A stretch of DNA of 64,000 bases from Diplocarpon mali (GCA_024741835.1 JAENRP010000030.1:124001-188000), one strand, 5' to 3'; positions 35,683-46,764 are shown, counted from the first letter of the stretch. Translations and numbers: made by a program. The notes: a model not told the origin generated them from the letters alone.

Positions 35683-36201
35683 TCAAAGAACAGTCGATGA
35701 AGGTGTCGGATTATGGGCCAGTTCCAAGATTTGTGCACTAAGATCTTTTAGTTTGTCTTTCACCCACCAATTTGCAAAGTCTTCTTCTGCTCGATACCGA
35801 TACAGAGTTCTGCTTCGGGGAAATCTAATCTCAGGGCATTCAATGTCCGACTCACGGTAAGCGCCAGAGCTTGGGAATAATTGCCTCGCAATATCTCGAA
35901 ATGGATTCAGCGTGGACAATCTAGCGGTAATTCTCTCAGTCTCTGGGCAGAAAAGAGGCTCGCTCGCATCTGGGTGCAGTAGTTTTGTGCGGAGAGAGTG
36001 CGAAATGATGCAGTGGTATGGCTGCTAAAACCGCTCGGGGAACGGTTTCTGGTTATAATTTTGCAACCACAAGTTCAGAGTGCACCTAGCACGCCGAGTT
36101 CTCTCTGGATGAACATATGATGTAAGAATATTGGGGGACTCGACATGACCAGAGTGAAGTGTGAGGTGGATGCGTTGCAAGAAGCTGCTCCGGTGGGACA
36201 T
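35683..36201 (-). pseudogene. uncharacterised protein gene with one nonsense codon
   Basis: From ATG 36201 (MSHRSSFLQRIHLTLHSGHV) the minus frame reads protein-like sequence to FPERF. It meets TAG at 36027-36025 and continues in the same frame through QPYHCIISHSLRTKLLH and LSTLNPFRDIARQLFPSSGA to the stop at 35683 (172 codons). CAG to TAG would explain the break. An intron removing the TAG in phase was looked for and not found, although the TAG is preceded by an acceptor-like GTTTTAG, so an unseen upstream exon joined at 36024 remains possible. Family not recognised. Its 3' end faces that of URB2, 113 bp away. Confidence 0.4.
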
Positions 36202-37858
36202 GAAGTTCGCGGCGAGTCGCAGGCGGTTCGAAGACCTACATCTCACAGATCATGTGACAGGACGGTCTGGTGTCATGCTGAGAGTTGTTATACAGAAGGG
36301 CTGTTGTGTTGGTGGAAGAGGAGTTTCTGTTCTTGACGAGGGAGGGGTAGTTTTTGTTTGGCAGACGCTTTTCAGAGTATCAGTGCAGCCTTGCTAGACC
36401 TCATCGACCGATAAGTGGTCAGGCGATAGCTGTTGGTAGCATCCAGACGTGACTATCACTCGCAGGGAAAGTAGGCGACGAGCATAAAGACTCTCAGCAT
36501 GTCGCCGCCGGCACTCGTCTGAATCCAAGAATTAAGATGGCAGGATGTTACATGCCCTTCATGAAGCTCCAAGTCACTAGCAAATCAGTTAGACCCGGCC
36601 TCGTCTCGCCCAACCTGACGCTCTGCTGTCTAGGTACGTCCCGAATCTATCGGTGTGTACCCCACATGGCCAGCAGTGAGAAAAGGGGATCGGGGTTGGC
36701 ACTCGCAGATCGAGCATCCCGTTACCATCGTCCGCCTCGGACTCGGGCGCCGCATTCTTCTTTCTCCTGCAGCTTCGCATCCTCTTTCCCCGCCACGGTG
36801 TTAGTGCTTGGGGAAATTGACGACATGGCCGTCCTGAACCCCCTTTACTTAGCGAGAACAACAAGCCGGATCCGTTCCGTTCTGATGCTGAGACGCCAAC
36901 TCATTTGAGAACCCGAGAAAGTAAACAGAAGCGCAACGCAACCTGCTCTGAGAAGCCTTGCTGCCAAAAACAAGAAAAAAAGAACGAGAGAGATCTCGGT
37001 CTTGATTTTGATTCTTGTTTACATCAGCCCTCAACATTGTCGTCGTCGGCCGCCTGAGAGGACCGTTCTCCGCGCCAATCAGGCGAGGGCGTTTCACAAG
37101 CGTACCAAGAGCACGGTTGGACTTCACATTGGTTCCAGACTCTCGGGACGTGGTACCGACTGTGCGGGGCGCGACAATTGATCTCCTGCGAGTCCGGACG
37201 ACCGCGAGTCTGAATGAACAATCTCTAGCCGGGCGCAGTCTGCTTGAAACTGTGGACGAATCCTCTCACGAGACTCATTCCTCGTGGAGTGGCTCGCCGA
37301 GCAGGCGTGGGATGCTTCCGACCGGGAGATTGTCTCTGAGCGGGAGCAGCTTCTAATATCCCGGGCCTGGCTTCTGCGATGGTTCGATGTCGCCGCCGCC
37401 GCCCTCAAAGCGAGTGCGGGTGGAGTTGACAGGGTGCGAGCAGCACGAGTGAACTCGTTGTTAGCGGCGCTTTGTTTCGCCTGCTGCATTGCATTTTGCC
37501 GAGTTTTGAAAAGGGGCATTATTGGGGGACCAGGGGGAGGGAGAGTAAAGTATCTCATGATTGATGGGAGAAGGGAATGACGAAATTGGCGAGGCGGATT
37601 TGCGAGCGGGATATGGCGACGATATGTTAATTCTGAAGCGGCCTCATGCATCTTATGAGCAGTTAGGAGTTCATTCCGAGTTCGAGGTCAGGTCGTTCGC
37701 CGTAAATTTCCGTGTTCACACGATCTTGTGGGTTTGCGGACGCGTTAGTTGAGCTAGAGCCAATCCGCGCTATTCGCAACTCTAGCCCAATCCAGATGAA
37801 CCTATTCTCAGTGCAGAGACTCTGTTCCCATATCAAATTCACGTCATCCTAACCACAA
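36202..37858. other. intergenic, no gene supported
   Basis: Frames on both strands near 37124-37651 are long but Arg/Ser-rich and mutually overlapping. None shows a domain. Confidence 0.4.
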
Positions 37859-38310
37859 CATCAGGTGGGATTATGCCGAAAGAAAATCGCGATGTGCAAC
37901 AAATCTTTGTTCTGGTGGTGGGAGTGGTGAGTGGCTACCTCGAGCTTCCCTTGGTCTGAGTCGTAAGATGCTACCTGCTTCCAGTTATTCTTGCGGAGAT
38001 CTCCAAACCTGCTTCGATCTGAATACCAAGGCGCAGGTATCCCAGGCGAATTTCAGATTGTATTAAGCCGAAAGATGATTGCGATATGCAACAATGTTTT
38101 TCCTATGATGATGAGTGGCTAGCTCCCAGCCTTCCTTCGTCTAAGCCATGTTATGCTGCCTGTATTGAGATATTCTTGCGAAGCATTCTAGCCACCCTCA
38201 ATTCTGCGTGCTCAACTCAAGCCATCCTGGTTTAAACATCAGATTGTATCTCGCCGAAAAGAAATCGCGATATGCAACAAATCTATGATGGGTTATCTAG
38301 GACTTTATCT
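37859..38310. repeat. diverged ~190-bp tandem repeat, two and a half copies
   Basis: Three anchors share GCCGAAA, then ATYGCGATRTGCAACAA, then ATG/GGTG-rich sequence. GCCGAA occurs at 37875, 38067 and 38253, giving periods of 192 and 186 bp. The first two copies also share GAGTGGCTA, CTTCCYTYGTCT, ATGCTRCCTG and ATTCTTGCG further along. The third stops soon after the core. No open frame runs through them. Confidence 0.75.
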
Positions 38311-39642
38311 GACATGGTTGATGGCGTTGCGGACTGTTGACTTTGTACACGCTGGCTGGGTCCCGCATAACGCATTGGAATGGTGGCAGGGGACATTGTG
38401 GATTTGGAGATGGGACTTTTAAAATTGGCTATTCGTAGACTGAAGACCAAATCTAGTGAGTTTTCAAGACACAGGTTGCCATCTCAGCAGCGGGTCTCAG
38501 CTAGACTCAGCGCGATCTTGACAACAGAGTTGTAAGCGTAGATACTGCGGTGGTTCGAGAAATTTAACGAGGTGATGTGTGTCACAGAGATCCAGAGGAT
38601 TGGTTCTGGTACATAACCAACCGGCTCAGAGGCTATCATTTGAGTCAGTGATCGAAATATTGCTGTATGGGCGGTAGAGAACGATGTCCTCATAAGCGAG
38701 GAAGTTTTTTCAGGAGTGGTCTTGGATTGGAGATTCTTAGCTATCAGGTGCTAAGTACAAGGTTGAGCAATTCTGCGAGATCAAAGTCTCTACTTCAGAG
38801 GTCCGTGAATGGATGAATACTCTACCCTACGAAGTGAATGCTTGGATTGGTGTATAGCAATATACCCTGCAAGGCTGAAATAATCGCTGACAGTACACAT
38901 GGTATGGCAAGAAACTGGGGAGAGGCGCATCTAAACAGAAAAGAAATCCAGGCAAACCTCCACAGGTTGGACGTGCTATATACTGCTAAGACAATATTAG
39001 TGGTCCCAGATGGAAATCTGACATGAATCAAGTTTCATCAAGTCCAAGTCTAGAGATCCTGAGCACAACCAGCTTCTTCCAATCCTAAATTATTTGTAGT
39101 AATACTTCGATTTTGAAACTAGAGCAACAAGATACAAACGAAGTGGAAATAAGGCAGAGAATCTGGATCGCCAGCACTATAACATGTGTAATTAGACGAG
39201 AACAAAGCAGAATCGAACAGGAAGATCAAATCAAAATCGAGGGCCGGCGTCTCAGTCTACTGACTGTAAGAAGAGTAAATTCTCCGCACTGCACATCCTC
39301 CAGAAGCAAGGTATGCAAAGACAGTTTCTAGTTCTCTAACCTACCTGATTAATCGAGGGAGGAATAGGACCTGAATCTGATATGACGATATTGGCTCGAC
39401 AACGATGAAGATATGTAATCTATAACCCATATTACTAGCAGAAGTATGAGCAGTAGAAATTTATATAAATTCGACAGCAAACTTCAGCATCAGATTAGTC
39501 CGGCTGCATCTGAGACTCCGAGAAGTGTCGTTCAAACCGAAATATCCCGGGGACTTTAGCCGCCAAGCAAAAGACCCCTCACCCCACCAAGCCATCACCA
39601 AAAAAAAAAAAGCCCCCATCTCAAGCTTCAACCTCAGCAAAC
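38311..39642. other. intergenic
   Basis: AT-richer sequence with no convincing gene. The last 100 bp, including an A run at 39600-39611, is the KTI12 5' region. Confidence 0.45.
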
Positions 39643-40643
39643 ATGCCCGTGAGTCCTGTTGCCATTCCAAAATGACACATCTGACAGAGGTCCAGCTTAT
39701 CATTCTCACCGGTTACCCAGCATCTGGCAAGACCCACCGCGCAAAACAACTACACACGTACCTCAGCACACACATCTCCTCGCTCCCTCCCACCTCCCCC
39801 ACGTCCAATTTACGAGTCCACCTGATATCCGACCACACCCTGCGCATCCCCCGCACCGTGTACAACCTCTCCTCCAAGTCGCAGCACGAGCGCTCCAACA
39901 ACGCCTCGGAGAAAGACGCGCGGGCGACGATATACGCCGCCGTGAAGCGAGTGCTGAGCGCCAAAGATATCGTGATTCTCGACGGCGGGAACTACATCAA
40001 AGGCTGGCGGTATCAGCTCTACTGCGAGGCGAAGGCGGTTAGGACGCCGCACTGCGTGGTGCATGTTGGCACGGGAGTGGAGAGGGCGAGGGAGGCCAAC
40101 GCGGCGAGGCTGGAGGTCGATGCAGATGCAGGGGGAGAAGCGGACGAGGAGAGCTTACCATACGAGAGAGAGTGCTGGGAGAATCTCGTGTACCGGTACG
40201 AGGAGCCGAACGCCTTCGCGCGCTGGGACAGCCCGCTGTTCACCGTGCTGTGGGAGGACGAGCTGCCGCCTTGCGAGGCGATCTGGCGGGCGCTCGTCGG
40301 GTCCGAAGACGAGAAGAAGGTGGTGCGGCCGAACCAGGCCACGGTGCTGAAAGCGCCCAGCACCGAGGATTACCTGTACGAGCTGGATAAAGCTACGCAG
40401 GGGATCCTCAACAGGGTGCTGGAGTGGGCGAAGGATCATCCGGGGGAAGGTGGAGGGGAGGTCGGCGTGGGGGAGGGGGAGGAGGAGTTGGTTGTCGAGC
40501 TACCGAGCAATCCCATCGGGCTGCCGGCATTGCAGAGGCTGAGGAGACAGTTCATCGCGTTTAATCGCAAGGACGCGGTGCCACGGGAGAGGATCAAGGC
40601 GGGCTTTGTGGGGTATTTGAACGATACTTTTGCGGCTGAGTGA
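39643..40643 (+). CDS. KTI12: Elongator-associated P-loop protein Kti12
   Basis: ATG at 39643 and CCC form a 6-nt first exon. A 47-nt intron (39649-39695, GTGAGT, CTGAC branch, CAG) joins it to CTTATCATTCTC, giving the family's standard start MPLIILTGYPASGKT with the Walker A lysine at residue 14. Reading instead from ATG 39672, inside the intron, would give a non-canonical N-terminus. The 317-residue product carries the expected features: HLISD, the ILDGGNYIKGWRYQLYCEAK motif after the ATPase core, and a C-terminal tRNA-binding-like domain ending QRLRRQFIAFNRK. Kti12 is an ATPase bound to tRNA and Elongator, needed for wobble-uridine modification. Its 3' end is 115 bp from that of the convergent hydrolase gene. 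Confidence 0.95.
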
Positions 40644-40758
40644 TGGCGCAAAGCATGTCATACCTGGGCATGGGAGCGTGGAAGATACCCTGGCGTTGAA
40701 ATCTCCCGGTAGGATAATCAAAAGCTTACTCTTGCTCGGTTACGAGAGGAGTAGACCT

Positions 40759-41730
40759 TCAGGACGCTTGGATCCACCTGACCACATGCTCACCCCAGGC
40801 TTCACCCTCTCTCTCACCACTCATCAAGCTCATCGGCGGACTAATATGGTTGTGTCCCTTGAGCCTTTGCTCGACCAATCCCTCGCCGCCAAAAGCCTCC
40901 TTCCACATCTTCACAAAGTCCTCCATGGGCCCCTTGATCTCATCCACCGGATCGAACTCCCCAACAGCAGCCAACATCCTGCCCGGGATTCCCAGCTCCC
41001 CCCTCCCCTTTCCCGTCCTCTTCACGCTCTCCAAGAGCCCACAGACGCACTTCCCCTTCGCTTCCTCCACGCCGCCGTAATACCTCTCCAAGACATCCGC
41101 ACGACTACTATCCGCGCTGTCGAAATGGCACGGCACGGCCAACTGCACCACGCCTCTCACCACCAGCCCTCCCTCCCTGTCTCCCGAATACCGAAGTCTC
41201 TGCTCCAGAAACCTTGGCTCGAGGAGGAACGTGCTGACGTGGACCCCCCCGGCCGAGTTCCCCATCAGAAACACGTCCCTGGCCCCCGGGCCCTGCATGA
41301 AGCCCTCCAGCCACCCCAGCACGGCGGCGACGTCCTCGCCTCCGCTGGGGAAGACGGCGCCCTCGCCCCCGAACTCGGAGTCCACGCGTCTGTAGTTCGG
41401 GACGATGGTGGTGACACCCCGCGCCGCGAAGAACGCGCCCACGTTGGCATACACCAGTCCGTCGGGGAACTGGGCCAGGTTCTTGTCGCCCCGGATCAGG
41501 CCGCCGCCGTGGCAGAAGACGAGGACGGGTGTTGCTAGTGTGTCGGTGGCGGCGCGGTAGACGTCGAGTTCTTGCCGCGGGTGAGAGCCGTAGAGATGGG
41601 TCGTAGGCGGGATGGACTTGATGGCCTCTTTATTCTTGAGCAGGAGAGGTGCGAATATCTTGAAGGTCGGGAGGAGGATGGCGGAGATGGATTGGCCAGA
41701 GGAGATGTCCAGGGCACTGATCTCGTCCAT
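40759..41730 (-). CDS. alpha/beta hydrolase (HSL / arylformamidase-like)
   Basis: Intronless, 323 residues from ATG 41730. It has the oxyanion-hole motif HGGG (74-77), the nucleophile elbow GNSAGG with Ser159, a likely acid in VGEFDP (Asp260) and a C-terminal His in GHNHIS (293 or 295). The N-terminal YGSHPRQELDVYRA is the phrase seen in arylformamidase-like and HSL-family esterases. No signal peptide is evident, so it is probably cytosolic. It is divergent from the bicupin gene with 707 bp between starts. That arrangement suggests co-regulation, and an esterase would be the expected next step after flavonol ring cleavage. The substrate cannot be told from sequence. Kynurenine formamidase or a general carboxylesterase are alternatives. 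Confidence 0.85.
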   Translation of the reverse strand: MDEISALDISSGQSISAILLPTFKIFAPLLLKNKEAIKSIPPTTHLYGSHPRQELDVYRAATDTLATPVLVFCHGGGLIRGDKNLAQFPDGLVYANVGAFFAARGVTTIVPNYRRVDSEFGGEGAVFPSGGEDVAAVLGWLEGFMQGPGARDVFLMGNSAGGVHVSTFLLEPRFLEQRLRYSGDREGGLVVRGVVQLAVPCHFDSADSSRADVLERYYGGVEEAKGKCVCGLLESVKRTGKGRGELGIPGRMLAAVGEFDPVDEIKGPMEDFVKMWKEAFGGEGLVEQRLKGHNHISPPMSLMSGEREGEAWGEHVVRWIQAS

Positions 41731-42437
41731 GGTGTTTTGTTTCGCGCGTCTTGCTCTGTCTCAATCTCAAATGGGATGTCTTTGCTGGATCCGATCGCGA
41801 AGGCACGCAGGCGTCTGAGCTGGTGCGTCGGAATGTGGAGGGTTGGAAGAGGGTCGTTGATATGTGAGGATAAACTGGGAGGCCACCCACGAGGCGGGGT
41901 TGTTCTCGCTTACGAAAAGGAGTCTAAACACGTCCACTTTCTCAGGGTTCTGATGCAGGATAGGGGACTCGTCAAACTCTCGGTTCCGACCACCTTGCCC
42001 CTCATGGAACAGGCGTGTTTTTCTTGATATTCGCGACAGACCAGCCCCAAGCAACGCATTCCCACTCATCGTCCCGTTTATTCACTTCTCTCGGTCTTCG
42101 CGTCCAAACAAGCTTCCGCGTCCGTCCACCCACCCCGCATCTCCACGAAGCAGCCGTCCACGCCAGTCCACCAGTCCACCCCTCCACCCCGCCAAATGTC
42201 CACTTTCAAACTGCTTGGGCAGGCTGGGGGGGCCTTATCTAATTCGGGAGAGAATATTTATTATAGTCTGGCGCCTCCCTGATCTTCATCTTCATCCTCA
42301 TCCCATTTCCTGGATTAAATCTACGTAGAAAAGCTACGATTTGAAATCACAGCCGGCCATCCAAGCCGAAAGACTCCCACATCACCTTCACCATCCCGCA
42401 GCAAGTACCAGCAAGTACCAGCAAGAGTCTCTCCGAG
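41731..42437. promoter_or_regulatory. divergent intergenic region, hydrolase / bicupin
   Basis: 707 bp separates two outward-facing genes. It contains C-rich CCACCC-type tracts (about 42120-42200) and an AT-rich AATATTTATTATAG about 180 bp before the bicupin ATG that could serve as a TATA element. Direct repeats of AGCAAGTACC lie at 42400-42423 in the leader. Confidence 0.4.
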
Positions 42438-43962
42438 ATGGAGCGCCTAACCTCTCCCCCGTCATCCTCCCGACCGTACTCGCTCCCTGCCTTCGGCGGC
42501 GAGCTGTGGACAATCCCAACATCAAACTCCGTGATGCGGCTCCTCGTGACAGGGAAAGAGACGAGCAATGCCTTCGCGGTCGTGTCCACGGGCGGCACGA
42601 ACGACAAGCCGATCGGGTTCCACTTCCACAGAGAGGCCCACGATGTGTTTCTGTGTTTGAAGGGGACCATGAACGTGTGGGCTGACGACAAGGCTCGGAC
42701 GCTGAGGGAGGGCGACTTCGCCAGTGTGCCGCCGGTATGCTCTCTCCTCCCCTCTTGTTTATGGACTGGGCGGACTTGTCTCCGAGGTTGAGATGATGTT
42801 TTGTTTGGAGAGAATAAGCGACAAGCGAGGATCCATGACTGGGAACAACGTGCTGACAGATCGAGCCCGAAGAACACGGTCCACCAGTACCAGATAACAT
42901 CACCGCATACCGAGTTCGCAGGCCTCATCATCCCCGGCGGCTGGGAAGAATTCTTCCGCTTCGTGGGGGAGCCATACTCTGGCCCCCTCTTCCCTACGAA
43001 TGACAAACGCAATCCCTTGTACGTTATCCTTCTCTCATCCACCCTCCAACCGGTGGAAGAAAAGAAGAAGGGCGGCAGGAAAAGAGGCAATAGTCGCACA
43101 GACAGAAGATGGGTGAAGGCAGGAAATGGAATGGCTAGAGAGAGAGAGAGACAAGATCTAACACCACCGCAGCGAAGTCCTCATCCCGAAACTCATGGCC
43201 GCAACCGAGACCTTCGACATGGTGCCCGTCCGCGACAAAGCCCATTTCGAGCCTCAGCCGTGGGACCCGGCCACCGACTCCAAGCTGCCCGGCACCTACG
43301 CCCGCGGCGGGTATTTCCTCCAAGCCGACACGGGCTCTCGTTTCGTCGTCGGTGGTACGTCTCCCCTCCTCTTCCCGCAAAGCCCTCGACATCTCCTTCT
43401 CCCCCTCCTCCCTTCCCTCCCCCCACAACAAACTCGGCACCACAGCATCGAGAACCGAGCGCAGAGTCCAGCAGCTAACCAGCACTCCCCGCCCACAGGA
43501 ACCGTCGTGAGGCCCCTCGCCACTCGCAGGGAGACCGCGTCCAGGTTCAGCATCCACGACCTCCTCTCCAGCAGCCTGCACGCCGCCAGCCCGGCGGCGT
43601 CCCCCCCGCGGCTCAGCTTCGCCACCACGCACCACGCCATCCTGGTCGTCTCGGGCTCGCTGGAGATCGAGCTCACGCTGCCCCCATCCGCGCCGGCGGC
43701 AGCTGCGTCGGGGAGCACGACCGCGAGCACAGCCGCCGCCGGCGAGACGGTCTTCGTCCCCGCCGGCACCCCCTTCAAGATCGCAGCCGCGACCCGGTTC
43801 GCGCGTGCGTACGTCTTCGCGAACGGGGGCGGCCTGGGCGAGGTGCTGTGCCGGGTCGGCAGGGAGTACGAGGCGCCGGGCGTGCCGGACGAGAGCGTGG
43901 GCTGGGACGAGGGCGGCCTGAAGGGGCTGGAGGGGGAGTTGGGTTTTGTCGTTGCCGTCTGA
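42438..43962 (+). CDS. quercetin 2,3-dioxygenase-like bicupin
   Basis: Exons 42438-42734, 42873-43018, 43173-43354 and 43499-43962 (1089 nt, 362 residues) join in phase. The N-terminal cupin has FHFHREAHDVFLCLKGTMNV, then GDFASVPP and NTVHQ. These align with the metal site of Aspergillus quercetinase (H66, H68, E73, H112), giving H62, H64, D69 and H103 here. The Glu ligand is therefore replaced by Asp. The family phrase AGLIIPGGWEEFF follows, then the second cupin with ETVFVPAGTPFKI, which lacks ligand histidines as usual. There is no signal peptide, unlike the secreted Aspergillus enzyme. The expected reaction is dioxygenolytic opening of a flavonol or related ring with release of CO. The substrate is inferred from family only. 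Confidence 0.8.
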
Positions 43963-44829
43963 GTCCAAGACGCAGGAGTATGTGTGCTGCGTGGGTTGAT
44001 GCTTTTCTTCTTCTCTCTCTCGTCTTTTCCATCGGGATTGGATTGGGATTGGGCAGAGCTAGGCCCAGAAGATTGTAAACCCTGATTTGAAAAAAAAAAG
44101 AATGAGAACAAGAACAATAAGAAGTAAGAAGTGGAAGGGGAGAGAGCGGGTAGGCATTAGACGTGCACGTAAACGACTGCAAAACGAGATCGATAAACAA
44201 CCAATCCCAAGCCCAGTCCCAGTCTCAATCCCACTCCCAAGCACTCATACAACACTACAAATATACTCTGACCACTCTTACCAGCTCGTCCCCCTCCGCT
44301 CTATTTGTTTCGTAGTTTTATATAAGGTGTTTTGAGATGGGCGAACCGATTGCGGTATCAGGGGTCGATAGTTAGTCAAGGTCTCTAGAACAACTGGTTC
44401 ACCAAGACTCAGAGACTCAACGCCATGGTATGGTTTTCATGTATGTTCATTATGCCCATTATAATCCTACACAGACTCAGGTGCATGAATCGAGTTCTCG
44501 CGACTCTCAATTCCCAACAGGGTCTTGACGCTCTCTCCATTATCATCGGCCGGGAATTACTGCTCACCCCTTACGGAGTATCCATTCTATTACCCGCAGC
44601 AATCTAGCTGCCCAATCTCCCCAGAAAACCTGTCCCATTTTCATGACAGACTTTTCTCAAACTCCTGGTCATCCACTCATGTTTTCGTGAGCAAAGAGAG
44701 ACATTAGTTGGTATTTTCCCACCCCCGAATATGCCAAACGCCATGCAATAATCCCAAGCAGTGCTGTACAATCGTTTCTTCCCACCCTATCTCGACGCTT
44801 GGAAGATTTCGCTGAGCATGCTGATAAGA
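43963..44829. other. intergenic, convergent 3' flanks
   Basis: The 3' ends of the bicupin (+) and the mucin-like gene (-) face each other. No gene is supported. Confidence 0.45.
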
Positions 44830-46764
44830 CTATAAAACACCAGCGACCACCAGCCCAAGTGCTCCCAAAACGCCGCTCAACCCGACATGCTTGACAGCTT
44901 CGGCACCGTTTGTTTGTAAGCTGCCTTTTGCGGTGGTTGTTTTCGAGCCACCTGATGAGCCGGTTTCGTCTACCTGTCCTGGCACGACTGTGACCTGTGT
45001 GACAGTTGCCACCTTCCCATTAGCGAATGTAGTCGTATAAATGGTCTGTTGTGTGATTGAGTGAGTGCTTCTTGGTGTGTCGCTTGTCGGGCTACCGCTT
45101 GTTGATGAGCCGCTTGTTGATGTGCCACTTGTTGATGTGCCGCTTGTTGATGTGCCGCTTGTGCTTCCCTGTGTCACTAGAGTAGAAGATGGAGAGGAAT
45201 CGACTGTGGCCCCGTTAGATGATGCTTGGCTTGTGGTTGATGATTGGACAGCGACAGAAGTTGATTGCTGAACGACAGTGGTAGAAGATGTAAAAATCCC
45301 AGAGCCAGAAGTGGATGGGGTCGCAGATGCAGCAGAAGAAACAGGAGAATCCGACGAGGGAGTAGCAGTGCCCGCGGGAGAGGACGAAGTAGGAGACGCG
45401 CCTGAAGTAGAATTGTTAAAAGAGTGACCTGAAGGAGATGACATGGCAGTTTGGGGACTTGAAGAGTTGCTCGAAGACGAAGACGTGCAACTATCAGAAA
45501 CAGGAGAGTTTAGAATGAAAGTATTGTCCTGAACTGAAGAATAGGGAGCCGCGGTAGTATCAGGCCCCGCGAAGTTAGGAATTGCAGAAGTAGAGACAAC
45601 AGAGCTGTTTTGAGCCGGGGCGGAAGGAGGTAGAGAATTCATGGGGGGAGGTAAAGTCGAAGAAGAATTAGAGCACGAGGTGTAGACAGAAGTGAGGTTT
45701 GGAACTGTAGTATTGTAAAAAGGAGGAGGATTAACTGGAGGTAAGTACGTAGAATGAGGTGTTGGAAGAGCCGTAGTCTTGTTTTGGACTACCAGTATCG
45801 ACGAGAGTACGGGCGGCGCGTACGTGAAGCTCGAGGATACCGCACTAGAGCTCGACTCGCTCACATTCTGGGAAAGAACGTAGGACGCAAACGAAGGTAT
45901 AGCCGTGGGAGGCACGTAACTGCTGTTCTGTACGTGTCTCGCTGACGACAGAGTAGGGACCGGGATTGGAGGGGCAAAGGGATAGGCAGCAGAGCCACCA
46001 AGGAACGTACCATTTGTTGATTGTCCTGCCGATTTCGACGGCGCAGCAGCTGCTGTAGTCGGGGCAGAGGTCGGGTTTGCAGGTGGAGTTGTCGCCGATG
46101 TTGTCAGGTCGGGTGCTTGGGTCGTTGGAGCCGCCGAGGTTGCAGGAGTACGTGTGATAGCCTGACTCTGGCTCGTGCTACCAGGCGCCGTAGTGGTAGG
46201 ATCCGTAACCCGACTTTGACTCGTAGTACCAGGTGCCGTGGTTGATGGATCAACAACAGAGGTCGAGGTCGAAACCCTAATCGATGTCTCCGTAGCCGTC
46301 ACCACCGTTGTATTCCCCGCCTGCCTTCTTGCCAGCTCAACCAGGCTCGTTGCCACGTCCGCATCCTCCTGGTGCAAAGCCTCCATCGCAGTCCTATCGT
46401 CCTGGTATATGCCATGCTGGTACCTGCTTTCACTGGCATGCTCGTGCAAGACCTTGTGGAGGGCGGCCGCATCGACAGAGTTCAGAAGCTCTTGGAAGTG
46501 ACGTTTGCTCTCTCCGCAACGAAGACCTCGAACGATGGCACGACCATGGGACGCCGACACGAACGTCACGGCGAGGATAGCGAGCAGGAGCAGGACCAAG
46601 AGAGGGCATTGCCGTGCCATGGGGGGCTTTGGAACGGCGACTTCCTGCTTCAGCAATGTGCTTTCGTCGGTCTTCGAAGCTGGGGAGGCAGAGGTATGTG
46701 CAGAATCCAAGGCAGCCTTCTCTGGGTCGGTATTAGCTGGGCTCATATTCTCTTGACTCGACAT
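44830..46764 (-). CDS. Ser/Thr-rich mucin-like cell-surface protein, probable GPI anchor
   Basis: The minus ORF gives 644 residues from ATG 46764. A hydrophobic segment, CPLLVLLLLAILAVTFVSA, lies at residues 53-71. Starting instead at ATG 46620 (MARQCPLLVL) would make it a standard signal peptide and a 596-residue secreted protein, which fits the C-terminus better. An in-frame ATG at 46971 also exists. After a helical stretch of about 100 residues, the remaining ~420 residues are S/T/P-rich with many NS/T sequons and five-residue repeats (GTSTS). The C-terminus, GLSGVLGALGLVVAGVL, is a typical GPI-attachment signal. It is probably a heavily glycosylated wall or adhesin-type protein. No ligand-binding domain is recognised. 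Confidence 0.75.
   Translation of the reverse strand: MSSQENMSPANTDPEKAALDSAHTSASPASKTDESTLLKQEVAVPKPPMARQCPLLVLLLLAILAVTFVSASHGRAIVRGLRCGESKRHFQELLNSVDAAALHKVLHEHASESRYQHGIYQDDRTAMEALHQEDADVATSLVELARRQAGNTTVVTATETSIRVSTSTSVVDPSTTAPGTTSQSRVTDPTTTAPGSTSQSQAITRTPATSAAPTTQAPDLTTSATTPPANPTSAPTTAAAAPSKSAGQSTNGTFLGGSAAYPFAPPIPVPTLSSARHVQNSSYVPPTAIPSFASYVLSQNVSESSSSAVSSSFTYAPPVLSSILVVQNKTTALPTPHSTYLPPVNPPPFYNTTVPNLTSVYTSCSNSSSTLPPPMNSLPPSAPAQNSSVVSTSAIPNFAGPDTTAAPYSSVQDNTFILNSPVSDSCTSSSSSNSSSPQTAMSSPSGHSFNNSTSGASPTSSSPAGTATPSSDSPVSSAASATPSTSGSGIFTSSTTVVQQSTSVAVQSSTTSQASSNGATVDSSPSSTLVTQGSTSGTSTSGTSTSGTSTSGSSTSGSPTSDTPRSTHSITQQTIYTTTFANGKVATVTQVTVVPGQVDETGSSGGSKTTTAKGSLQTNGAEAVKHVGLSGVLGALGLVVAGVL
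45096..45162 (-). repeat. 15-bp coding tandem repeat
   Basis: About four to five units of the CTTGTTGATGTGCCG type on the + strand encode GTSTS/GSSTS repeats in the mucin-like protein. Confidence 0.85.

Noticed and set aside
39672..40643. KTI12 start at ATG 39672
   Set aside because: This ATG lies inside a well-formed 47-nt intron. Splicing from 39643 gives the canonical MPLIILTGYP start.
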